Assembly: GCF_031846415.1 (NCBI RefSeq) | Contig: NZ_JAVRHT010000001.1 | Location: 186,001 to 250,000, forward strand | Reading direction: 5' to 3' | DNA: 64,000 nt | DNA from: Rubrivirga litoralis | GTDB taxonomy: Bacteria > Bacteroidota > Rhodothermia > Rhodothermales > Rubricoccaceae | Shown: one piece after another, positions 1-6,923 of the stretch | Layout: each line of letters begins with the position of its first letter | Numbering within the stretch: position 1 is the first letter of the stretch | Made by a program: the position numbers and the translations under genes | The notes under the pieces: model-generated | Seen by the model: the letters and a program-made list of their open reading frames with translations, nothing else | Database searches by the model: none | What the model was told of the DNA's origin: nothing

Positions 1-823
1 TGCCCACGTAGAGGTCGGGCCACCCGTCGCCGTCGGCGTCCGTGGGGACCACCGAGAGGCCGTAGCCCGAGATCCCGCTCAGGATGCCGGCCTCCTCGGT
101 CACCTCGGTAAAGCGGACCGCCCCGCCCTGGTCCGCGTCGTTCCGGTAGAGCCGGTCGCCGCTCCGCTCGTCGCGCTGGCGCGTGAGGGCGGGGCGGGCG
201 TACGTCCGGTCGGTGTGGACGGCGTGGTTGAGGAGGTACACGTCGAGGTCGCCGTCGCGGTCGTAGTCGAAAAAGGCGGCCTGCGTGCCGAACCCCTCGA
301 AGTCCAGGCCCACCTCGGCCGCCGCCTCGCGGAAGCGCGGGACGCCGTCCGGGCCGGCGCCCTCGTTCAGGAACAGCTCGTTCCGCCCGCGCTGCCCGCG
401 GTATGCGCCGACGGCCGAGACGTAGAGGTCGAGCCGGCCGTCGCCATCGACGTCGGCCATCGTCGCCCCGGTCGTCCAGTCGCTCGTGCCGGCCACGCCG
501 GCCGCGTCCGTCACGTCCTCGAAGCGGATCGGCCCGCCCGGCGCGGTCCGGTTGAGGTAGAGCGCGTTCGGCCCCTCGTTCGACGTGAAGTAGAGGTCGG
601 GGAGCCCGTCGCCGTCGACGTCGCCGGCCGCCACCCCGCCCCCGTTGTAGTAGTAGAGGTAGGAGAGGATGTTGAAGCCGGGGCCTTCGGCGAGCGCGTT
701 CTCGAACGCCACGCCGGTCTCGGCCGGGTCGAGCGACACGAACAGCGGGTCCTCCGCCCCGCCCCCGCAGGCGGCGAGCACGAGCGCGGCGAGCAGGGCG
801 AGCGGGCGGGGCGGGGCGGTCAC
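1..823 (-). CDS. FG-GAP/VCBS-repeat lipoprotein, 3' part beyond the window
   Basis: Translation from the GTG at 823 starts with a short lipoprotein signal ending LVLAAC (Cys19), followed by GGGAEDPLF and repeated calcium-binding-like loops of the form DVDGDGxxDLY, the FG-GAP/VCBS beta-propeller signature. It is a paralogue of the VCBS protein at 1633..5064 (same opening after the lipobox, same spacing of loops). It is cut by the left edge, so any ASPIC/UnbV domain cannot be seen. It lies downstream of the susC-susD-VCBS row on the same strand, but the GIY-YIG cassette now separates it from that operon. A GTG at 865 is an in-frame alternative start with a longer arginine-rich N-region. Likely surface-exposed, ligand unknown. 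Confidence 0.85.
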   Translation of the reverse strand, partial: MTAPPRPLALLAALVLAACGGGAEDPLFVSLDPAETGVAFENALAEGPGFNILSYLYYYNGGGVAAGDVDGDGLPDLYFTSNEGPNALYLNRTAPGGPIRFEDVTDAAGVAGTSDWTTGATMADVDGDGRLDLYVSAVGAYRGQRGRNELFLNEGAGPDGVPRFREAAAEVGLDFEGFGTQAAFFDYDRDGDLDVYLLNHAVHTDRTYARPALTRQRDERSGDRLYRNDADQGGAVRFTEVTEEAGILSGISGYGLSVVPTDADGDGWPDLYVG

Positions 824-901
824 AGGACGACGAGGCGGCAGGGCGGGGCGGGCGGAAGAGGGCACATGGGGAGGCTCGGCCTGAACGCACTGCACCCCAA
901 C

Positions 902-931
902 CCGTCATTCCCGCGCAGGCGGGAATCCAGG
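902..931. repeat. 30-bp inverted repeat, copy A
   Basis: Contains ATTCCCGCGCAGGCGGGAAT, itself a hairpin-forming palindrome. The 30 bases are the exact reverse complement of 1496..1525. The copy encodes the last residues (GFPPARE) and the TGA stop of the GIY-YIG gene. The core resembles REP-like GGATTCCCGC/GCGGGAATGAC palindromes that are scattered through many other bacterial genomes (from memory). Confidence 0.9.
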
Positions 932-1309
932 AGGGGTGAGCTTCATCGTTGGAGTGGCTCCTCTTTCATGAACGGGGCTCGGCCTGTTCCGCGGGGCGGG
1001 GCGGCTCCTCGTGAGCGCCTCGCACCAGTCTGCGTAGAGGTCCCGCCACGCCGAGTTGCTCTCCTCGATGAGCCGGAGCTTCCACGCCCGCCGCCACTTC
1101 TTGATCTGCTTCTCGCGCCGGATCGCGTCCTGCACGTCGGCGTGTGCTTCGACGTAGACGAGCCGGTGGACGGCGTAGTCGGCGGTGAACCCCGCGACCG
1201 CCCCGCCCCGATGCTCGGCGACGCGGCGGACGAGGTCGCTCGTGACGCCGACGTAGAGCGTCCCGTTGCGGCGGCTGGCGAGGAGGTAGACGTAGCCGGG
1301 GCGTGGCAC
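905..1309 (-). CDS. GIY-YIG nuclease family protein (134 aa)
   Basis: Small single-domain GIY-YIG protein. It shows GYVYLL at 5-10 and LYVG at 18-21 (the GIY and YIG strands), an Arg-rich helix with DLVRRV, and the conserved REKQIKKW segment (~65-72) with the catalytic-type Glu, followed by WKLRLIEE. This is the stand-alone UPF0213/YhbQ-like type, presumed structure-specific or nicking DNA endonuclease; substrate unknown. The start is the GTG at 1309, four codons before GYVYLL; no closer ATG exists. The C-terminal tail after residue ~97 is low-complexity, and its last codons and stop lie inside inverted repeat A, so the gene end was shaped by the repeat. Confidence 0.85.
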   Translation of the reverse strand: MPRPGYVYLLASRRNGTLYVGVTSDLVRRVAEHRGGAVAGFTADYAVHRLVYVEAHADVQDAIRREKQIKKWRRAWKLRLIEESNSAWRDLYADWCEALTRSRPAPRNRPSPVHERGATPTMKLTPPGFPPARE

Positions 1310-1354
1310 GGGCGGGGTGGGGAGGTGCCGTGGGCGGGGTGCGGCTCGATCTCC

Positions 1355-1378
1355 GAATCCCCGCCTGCGTGGCAAGAC
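1355..1378. repeat. degenerate partial copy of the REP-like repeat
   Basis: GAATCCCCGCCTGCGTGGCA followed by AGAC matches the consensus GATTCCCGCCTGCGCGGGAATGAC in its left half and centre, with substitutions in the right arm. It lies inside the candidate cassette, about 120 bp from copy B and in the same orientation. Confidence 0.5.
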
Positions 1379-1495
1379 CGTTGCATTGTAACGCGCCCCC
1401 CGAGCCCGTCGTTCTGGGCGGCGCGAGGGGGCTCGACACCGGGGGCGGTGCTCGTCCGAAGCCGTCCTGCGGGTGACCCGCGCCCCGCCCTCGCC

Positions 1496-1525
1496 CCTGG
1501 ATTCCCGCCTGCGCGGGAATGACGG
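1496..1525. repeat. 30-bp inverted repeat, copy B
   Basis: Starts CCTGGATTCCCGCCTGCGCG and runs through GGAATGACGG; exact reverse complement of copy A at 902..931. The internal ATTCCCGC/GCGGGAAT arms can fold into a hairpin with a CTGC loop. Confidence 0.9.
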
Positions 1526-1562
1526 AGTGGATGGGACGTTGCCACAGGAGAACCTAACAGCC

Positions 1563-1590
1563 TTGCGGCCTGCGCGGGGATGACTTGGAG
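1563..1590. repeat. degenerate copy of the REP-like repeat, just outside the cassette
   Basis: GCGGCCTGCGCGGGGATGAC at 1565-1584 aligns with CCCGCCTGCGCGGGAATGAC of copy B with a few substitutions. It lies some 40 bp beyond copy B, in the same orientation. Confidence 0.5.
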
Positions 1591-1632
1591 GAACGGGAGG
1601 GTACCACCCCACCCGCCGCCACGCGGCCGCCG

Positions 1633-4600
1633 TCACCGCCGCCCCGCCCCGCCCACCGCGGGCGGGGTGGCAAACACGAGCGGCGCGTCGTCGGTGCGGA
1701 CCGCCACCACGAGCGGGCCGCCCGGCGTCTCGACGCGGACGAGCCCGCGCGTCTGGCCCGGCACGCGGAACCCGCTGCCGGGCACGGCCGCGAACCCGCC
1801 CCGCCCGTCGCCGCGCAGGAGCACGCCGGCCGACGCCGCCTGACGGCCGAGGTCGGGTTTGAGCCCGTCGCGGTTGCCGGCGAGCAGGAGGTCGAGGCGG
1901 CCGTCGCCGTCGACGTCGCCTGCGAGGACGGCGGCCATGGGCGCGAGCTGCGCCTCGAACGGGAGCGGGCGGACGGCCCACGCCCCGCCCCCGCGGTTCT
2001 CGGCGTAGACGGACGCCAGCTGGACGGCCTCGCGCTCGACGGCGTTCGCGCGCTGGGCCGGCGTCAGGAGGTCCTCGACCGACTGGCCCACGTAGTCGCG
2101 GTGGGCGAGGCGGTCGCGCTTGAGCATGGGGAGCTGCTTCGTGAGCTCGCCGCGGAGCGCGAACGGGAGGCTCCGGCCCCGGTCGTAGACCGAGAGCAGC
2201 GGCTCGGTCTGCCCGTTCTGGTCGAAGTCGCCCACGAGCAGGCGCAGCGGCTCCTCGGGGCTCGCGCGGAGCCGGCTGTTCCGCCCCCAGTTCGCGGCCA
2301 CCACGTCGAGGTCGCCGTCGCCGTCGCCGTCCGCGAGCGCCACCCCGCCCCACAGGCCGGTGGTCCCGTCGAGCGGGGCGGGGGAGAAGCGGCCGCCGTC
2401 GTTGGTCCAGACCGTGACCGGCGCCCACTGGCCGACCGTCACGAGGTCCGCGTCGCCGTCGCCGTCGAGGTCGCCCCAGGCGGCGCCGGTGACGAGCCCG
2501 GCCTCGTCCAGCCCGGGCGCCGCGCCCCGCGTGACGTCGACGAAGCGGGGGGCGCCGGGGCGGCCGTCGTTGCGCAGGAGCGCGCTCCGCGGCGTGACGC
2601 CGTAGGCGCCCGGCACCACGCGGCCGCCGACGAACAGGTCGGTGTCGCCGTCGCCGTCCCAGTCGGCCGCCACGACCGGGCCGACCGCCTCGGCCGTCGT
2701 GGGGAGCGCGCCGGCGGGCGCCGCGACCAGCCGCCCCGCCCCGTCGTTGAGGTAGAGCCGGTCGCGGAGGACGGGCGCGGCGGCGTCGGGCTCGTAGCCG
2801 CCCGAGCCCACGTACACGTCGAGGTCGCCGTCGCCGTCGGCGTCGAGGAGCGCGGCGCCCACGTCCTCGGCCGCCGCGTCGGCGTCGAGGGCGGGGTGGT
2901 CCGTGGCCTGGAAGCGCCCGCCGCGCTGGAGCCAGACGGCGCCCGGCTGCCCGGCCGCCCCGCCCAGGAACAGGTCGTCCAGGCCGTCGCCGTCGAGGTC
3001 GCCCACGGCCACGGCCGGGCCGGCGTCCGACTCGGTCCACGGCATGAGCAGCTCGCGGTCGAAGTCGACGTACGGGTTCTCGGCGTGGCGCCACGCGAGC
3101 CCGCTCTCGGCCGTCACGTCGCGCAAGGCGGCCGCCCCGCCCGGCCGGAACACGAGCGGGCGGGGCGGACCGGAGTCGGCCTGGCGGAGCGTGAGGCGGC
3201 CCGCCGGCACGTCGGCCAGCGCCTGCACGCGGCCGTCCGGCCACCGCACGACGACCGAGTCTACACGCGCTGCCCCGCCCAGGCCGACGTGGAGCGGGGC
3301 GGCCACGCTCGACTGGAACCCGTGCACCCCGACGGCCTCGCGCGTCTGCATTCGCCCGCCGCTCCACACGACGACCTTGGCGCCGACGCCCTGCGTGTTG
3401 GCGCCCTCGCCCTCCAGCGCGACCGCGAGCGCGCGGCGCTCCGGGAACCGCTCGGCCGCGTGGCTGAGGTAGACGCTGGCCGGCGCGTTCACGTTGTTGA
3501 CGACGAGGTCGAGGTCGCCGTCGCCGTCGAGGTCGGCGGCCGCCGAGCCGTTCGAGAAGCCGGCCTCGCCGAGCCCCCACTCGGGCGCCCGCTCGAAGGC
3601 CACCGCCCCGCCGGTCTGCGGTCCGCCCGGAGCCGCCCCGCCCAGGTTGCGGAAGGCGACGTTTTCGAGCGGGGTGGAGGGCATCTCGCGCGTGAGCGCG
3701 AGAAAGTCGACGCCGCCCCCGCTCGTGACCGACTCGCGCGTCTGGGCGTCGGCCAGGAAGGCGATGTAGTCCTGGTCGGTCACGTCGCGGAGCACGCCGT
3801 TGGCGACGAACAGGTCGGGCCACCCGTCGAGGTCGAGGTCGGCGAAGAGCGGCGCCCAGCTCCAGTCGGTCTCGGCCACGCCGGCCACCGAGGCCACGTC
3901 CGAGAACGTCGGCGCCCGCCCCGCCCCGCCGTCGGCGTTGTTGCGCTGGAGCGTGTTGCGCATGAGCTGGTGGTGGAACCCCTGCCCCACCTTGGCCCGG
4001 TACAGGTTGTAGCCCTCGTACGACGTCGACTGCTTGAGCCGGTCGTCGCTTGACGGCAGCATGTCGACGACGAACACCTCGGGGAGCCCGTCGCCCGTGA
4101 GGTCGGCCATGTCGGCGCCCATCGACGACTGGCTGATGACGGGCATCGACCCCTCGAGCACCTCGTCGAACGTGCCGTCGCCGCGGTTGCGGTAGAGGTA
4201 GTCGCGCTCGAAAAAGTCGTTCGACACGTAGACGTCGAGGCGCCCGTCGTCGTCCACGTCGCCCAGCGTGACGCCCAGGCCGAAGCCGATGTCGGAGCCG
4301 TAGATGCCGGCCGCCTCGCTGACGTCCTCGAAGCGGGGCGCCTCGCCCGGGGCGGCCTCGTTCCGGTAGAGCCGGTCGGCGTCGCGCTCCGCCCGCTGCG
4401 CGCGCGTGTTCTTCAGCCCGAACGACGTCACGGGCCGGAACGAGTTGTTGAGCACGTAGAGGTCGAGGTCGCCGTCGGCGTCGTAGTCGAAAAAGGCGCC
4501 CTGCGTCGAGGTCCCCTCGTCGGCCACGCCCCACGCCGCGGCGCGGTCCTCGAAGCGCGGCACGCCGTCCGGTCCGGGGCCGAGGTTGACGAACAGCTCG

Positions 4601-5064
4601 TTGGCGCGTCGGCCGCCGTCGGGGTCGCCCGCGTTCGAGACGTAGAGGTCGAGGTCGCCGTCGCCGTCCACGTCGGCGACCGAGACGCCGGTGCTCCAGC
4701 CGCCCCGCCCCGCCACGCCGGCCCCGTCGGTCACGTCCTCGAAGCGGAGCGGCCCCGCCTGCCCGTCCGCGCCCGTCTCGGTCCGGTTGAGGAAGAGCCG
4801 GTTGGGGCCGAGGTTGGCCGTGAGGTACACGTCCGGCCGGCCGTCGCCGTCGAGGTCCCCGATCCCCACCCCGCCCCCGTTGTAGACGTGGCGGAACGTG
4901 AACACGTTGAGCGCCTGCGTCTCCTCGACGCGGTTCTCGAAGGCCAGCCCGGTCTCCGACGCCGGCAGCGACGTGAACAGCGGGTCCTCCGCCCCGCCCG
5001 AGCACGCGGCGAGCGCGACGGCGGCGGCGAGCAGGAGGGCGGGGCGGGGCGGTCGGAGGGGCAT
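1633..5064 (-). CDS. FG-GAP/VCBS-repeat lipoprotein with ASPIC/UnbV domain (1,143 aa)
   Basis: Large exported lipoprotein: MPLRPPRPALLLAAAVALAA then Cys21. Many DVDGDGDLDLYV-type loops mark FG-GAP/VCBS beta-propeller blades along the whole length. A segment at about residues 560-630 (LHVGLGG, VVVRWPDGRVQ) is typical of the ASPIC/UnbV domain. Such CRTAC1-like proteins often sit beside SusC/SusD pairs, where they are thought to act at the cell surface in glycan or glycoprotein handling; no enzymatic activity can be assigned. The ATG at 5064 is chosen because it gives a clean lipoprotein signal; an upstream in-frame start at 5151 would add a proline-rich stretch. Same strand as susD, separated by a hairpin. 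Confidence 0.9.
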   Translation of the reverse strand: MPLRPPRPALLLAAAVALAACSGGAEDPLFTSLPASETGLAFENRVEETQALNVFTFRHVYNGGGVGIGDLDGDGRPDVYLTANLGPNRLFLNRTETGADGQAGPLRFEDVTDGAGVAGRGGWSTGVSVADVDGDGDLDLYVSNAGDPDGGRRANELFVNLGPGPDGVPRFEDRAAAWGVADEGTSTQGAFFDYDADGDLDLYVLNNSFRPVTSFGLKNTRAQRAERDADRLYRNEAAPGEAPRFEDVSEAAGIYGSDIGFGLGVTLGDVDDDGRLDVYVSNDFFERDYLYRNRGDGTFDEVLEGSMPVISQSSMGADMADLTGDGLPEVFVVDMLPSSDDRLKQSTSYEGYNLYRAKVGQGFHHQLMRNTLQRNNADGGAGRAPTFSDVASVAGVAETDWSWAPLFADLDLDGWPDLFVANGVLRDVTDQDYIAFLADAQTRESVTSGGGVDFLALTREMPSTPLENVAFRNLGGAAPGGPQTGGAVAFERAPEWGLGEAGFSNGSAAADLDGDGDLDLVVNNVNAPASVYLSHAAERFPERRALAVALEGEGANTQGVGAKVVVWSGGRMQTREAVGVHGFQSSVAAPLHVGLGGAARVDSVVVRWPDGRVQALADVPAGRLTLRQADSGPPRPLVFRPGGAAALRDVTAESGLAWRHAENPYVDFDRELLMPWTESDAGPAVAVGDLDGDGLDDLFLGGAAGQPGAVWLQRGGRFQATDHPALDADAAAEDVGAALLDADGDGDLDVYVGSGGYEPDAAAPVLRDRLYLNDGAGRLVAAPAGALPTTAEAVGPVVAADWDGDGDTDLFVGGRVVPGAYGVTPRSALLRNDGRPGAPRFVDVTRGAAPGLDEAGLVTGAAWGDLDGDGDADLVTVGQWAPVTVWTNDGGRFSPAPLDGTTGLWGGVALADGDGDGDLDVVAANWGRNSRLRASPEEPLRLLVGDFDQNGQTEPLLSVYDRGRSLPFALRGELTKQLPMLKRDRLAHRDYVGQSVEDLLTPAQRANAVEREAVQLASVYAENRGGGAWAVRPLPFEAQLAPMAAVLAGDVDGDGRLDLLLAGNRDGLKPDLGRQAASAGVLLRGDGRGGFAAVPGSGFRVPGQTRGLVRVETPGGPLVVAVRTDDAPLVFATPPAVGGAGRR

Positions 5065-5156
5065 GGGGCGGATCGAGAGCGGCGGCGGCGGCCCCACCGG
5101 CCCGAACGCCCGCCCCGCCCCCGTCGTGTGGAGCGGGCGGGGCGAGCTCAAACGGA

Positions 5157-5186
5157 ACGCGCCCCGCCGGCGGGGGCGGGGCGCGT
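5157..5186 (-). terminator. intercistronic hairpin after susD
   Basis: Perfect 12-bp stem, ACGCGCCCCGCC at 5157-5168 against GGCGGGGCGCGT at 5175-5186, with a 6-nt loop, 24 nt beyond the susD stop. On the minus strand it is followed by TCCGTTTG rather than a clear U tract. It may attenuate read-through into the VCBS gene or protect the upstream mRNA. Confidence 0.6.
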
Positions 5187-5209
5187 CGGACCGAGCGGGG
5201 CGGGGCGGT

Positions 5210-6871
5210 CTAGTAGCCCGGGTTCTGCGTCAGCGTCCCGTCGGAGGCGTCGATCTGCTGCTGCGGGATCGGGAACAGCACGCGGAACGGCTGGCTCGCG
5301 TCCTTGAACGACCACGCCCGCGTGAACAGGTTGCCCGAGCCGCCGAACTCGGCGATGGACTCGTCGGCGCGGATCAGGTCCTGGCGGCGGCGGGCCTCGT
5401 ACGTCAGCTCGAAGAGCCGCTCGTCGAGGATCGCCTTGCGGTCGATCGACGTCAGGAGCGGGGCACCCACCCGGTCTCGAATCGCGTTGACGTCGGCGAG
5501 GGCACCGGCGGTGTTCCCCTGCTCGAGCCGGGCCTCGGCCCGGATGAGGTACATCTCGCCGAGGCGGAAGTAGGGGTAGTCGTTGCCGTGGTTGCCGTCG
5601 GCGGTCTCCGTGTACTCCGGATCCGGCGGGAACTTGACGATCCGCACGCCGGCGCCCTCCGTTGTGTTCTCGACACCGCCCGGGAAGTCGAGCGTGAAGA
5701 TGAGCGGCTCGTCGTTCCGGTTCTCGATCGCCGCGTCCGCGACCCCATCGCCGTTGGTGTCCACGGTGCACGACTCGGGGTTGGTGACGGGGTCGCAGGC
5801 GTCGTAGTTATAGGCCTGGCCGATGGCAAAGATCTGGCGCCGCGGGTCCTCCCCGTCGAACTCCTGGTACGTCTCGGCGATCGTTGAGAACCCGTTCCAC
5901 GCCCCGCCCGTGAAGGAGTTGTAGTGGAGGCCACGCTGCGGGAAGCTCAGCCCGAATCCAATCTCCGCGAGGTGTTGGATGACGAAGATGTGCTCGGGGT
6001 TGTTCTCGTTGTCGGCCGAGAACATCTGGAACCAGGCGTTGGCGCCCTGGACTAGGCTGTACGTCCCGCTGTCGATGACCTGCGTTGCCAGCCGCTCGGC
6101 GTCGGCCCACCGCGCGGGGCCGCGCTGGAGGCCGCCGGCCGTCACAGTCCCGGTAAAGACTGGGGCGTTGAGGTAGAGGTTGGCGAGGACCGCGTCGACG
6201 GCGCCCTGGCTGAACCGGCCGCCGTTTCCGGCGCCGGCGATGGGGAGCGCGCCACGGGACGCCTCGAGCTCGGAGACGATGAAGTCGAAGACTTCGGCGC
6301 GCGAGCGCTGGACGGGCGGGTTGTCCGGATCCACGATAAATTCGGATGGATCCGAGCCCGGCTCCGGCGCCAGGATCGGGACGTTCCCGAACAGGTCGAG
6401 GAGGGTGTAGTAGTAGAACGCGCGGAGCGCGCGGGCCTCGGCGATGAGGGCATCTTTGTTCGGGACATCGATCCCGCCTAAGTCCGAGATGATACCGTTG
6501 GCCCGGGCGACGCCCGTAAACGACTGGATCCAGGCCCCATTGAGATCGGTCAGCGTGGGCGACCAGTCCTGGCGGTGCATCGAGAGCCACCGGCCACCAT
6601 CGCTCCAGTCCGAGCCGCGTGTGGGAACGATCGTCTCATCGGATGAGACCTGACTGAGGTTGTGGTACTCCCAGAGCGTCGCGCGGAGTTGGGAGTAGAC
6701 GGGCGAGAGGGCGGCGAGGACCTCGGCGTCGGTCTGGTAGAAGTTCTCCGGGTTGACGGAGCTGAACGGATCGACCGAGAGGTCGGTGCAGGCCGCGAGC
6801 CCGAACGCCGGCGCTGCCACGAGCGCTGCGCCGACGGCGAGGCGGGTCCGCTTGATGAATGGCAAGGTCAT
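5210..6871 (-). CDS. RagB/SusD family nutrient-uptake outer-membrane lipoprotein (553 aa)
   Basis: SusD-type surface lipoprotein that pairs with the SusC channel and captures oligosaccharides. The signal peptide ends FGLAAC with the lipid-attachment Cys at 28, followed by the usual SusD opening (DLSVDP, NFYQTDAEVLAAL). The middle contains helical TPR-like SusD repeats (EARALRAFYYYTLLDLFGNVPIL) and the C-terminus ends with the typical QNPGY. Full length for the family. It begins 52 bp after the susC stop on the same strand, the standard susC-susD order. The two GH13 genes nearby suggest an alpha-glucan substrate (inference). Confidence 0.95.
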   Translation of the reverse strand: MTLPFIKRTRLAVGAALVAAPAFGLAACTDLSVDPFSSVNPENFYQTDAEVLAALSPVYSQLRATLWEYHNLSQVSSDETIVPTRGSDWSDGGRWLSMHRQDWSPTLTDLNGAWIQSFTGVARANGIISDLGGIDVPNKDALIAEARALRAFYYYTLLDLFGNVPILAPEPGSDPSEFIVDPDNPPVQRSRAEVFDFIVSELEASRGALPIAGAGNGGRFSQGAVDAVLANLYLNAPVFTGTVTAGGLQRGPARWADAERLATQVIDSGTYSLVQGANAWFQMFSADNENNPEHIFVIQHLAEIGFGLSFPQRGLHYNSFTGGAWNGFSTIAETYQEFDGEDPRRQIFAIGQAYNYDACDPVTNPESCTVDTNGDGVADAAIENRNDEPLIFTLDFPGGVENTTEGAGVRIVKFPPDPEYTETADGNHGNDYPYFRLGEMYLIRAEARLEQGNTAGALADVNAIRDRVGAPLLTSIDRKAILDERLFELTYEARRRQDLIRADESIAEFGGSGNLFTRAWSFKDASQPFRVLFPIPQQQIDASDGTLTQNPGY

Positions 6872-6923
6872 AGTAGAGGGGGCAGGGTGGGGCGGCCGGA
6901 ACCACCCCGCCCGCGGGGCTGGG

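Larger units (their letters stand above)
902..1525. mobile_element. candidate GIY-YIG cassette bounded by perfect 30-bp inverted repeats
   Basis: A 624-bp unit: identical 30-bp repeats in inverted orientation at both ends enclose one complete GIY-YIG nuclease gene and a 186-bp upstream region. It interrupts two paralogous VCBS genes that otherwise read as one row. No transposase is present, and I see no clear target-site duplication outside the repeats. Mobility is an inference from the inverted repeats, position and gene content; the repeats could instead be ordinary REP-like elements that happen to flank the gene. Confidence 0.5.
1310..1632. other. 323-bp spacer with repeat copies, no gene
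   Basis: Upstream side of the GIY-YIG gene and downstream side of the VCBS gene at 1633. It holds inverted-repeat copy B, two degenerate copies (around 1355 and 1563) and a weak palindrome CGTTGCATTGTAACG at 1379-1393 that recalls the GCATGC-centred palindromes elsewhere in the window. No convincing coding sequence or promoter was found. Confidence 0.6.

Noticed and set aside
905..5005. Very long open frame on the minus strand, overlapping the VCBS gene in another frame
   Set aside because: Arg/Pro/Gly-rich shadow caused by extreme GC; only its last ~134 codons (GIY-YIG) are real.
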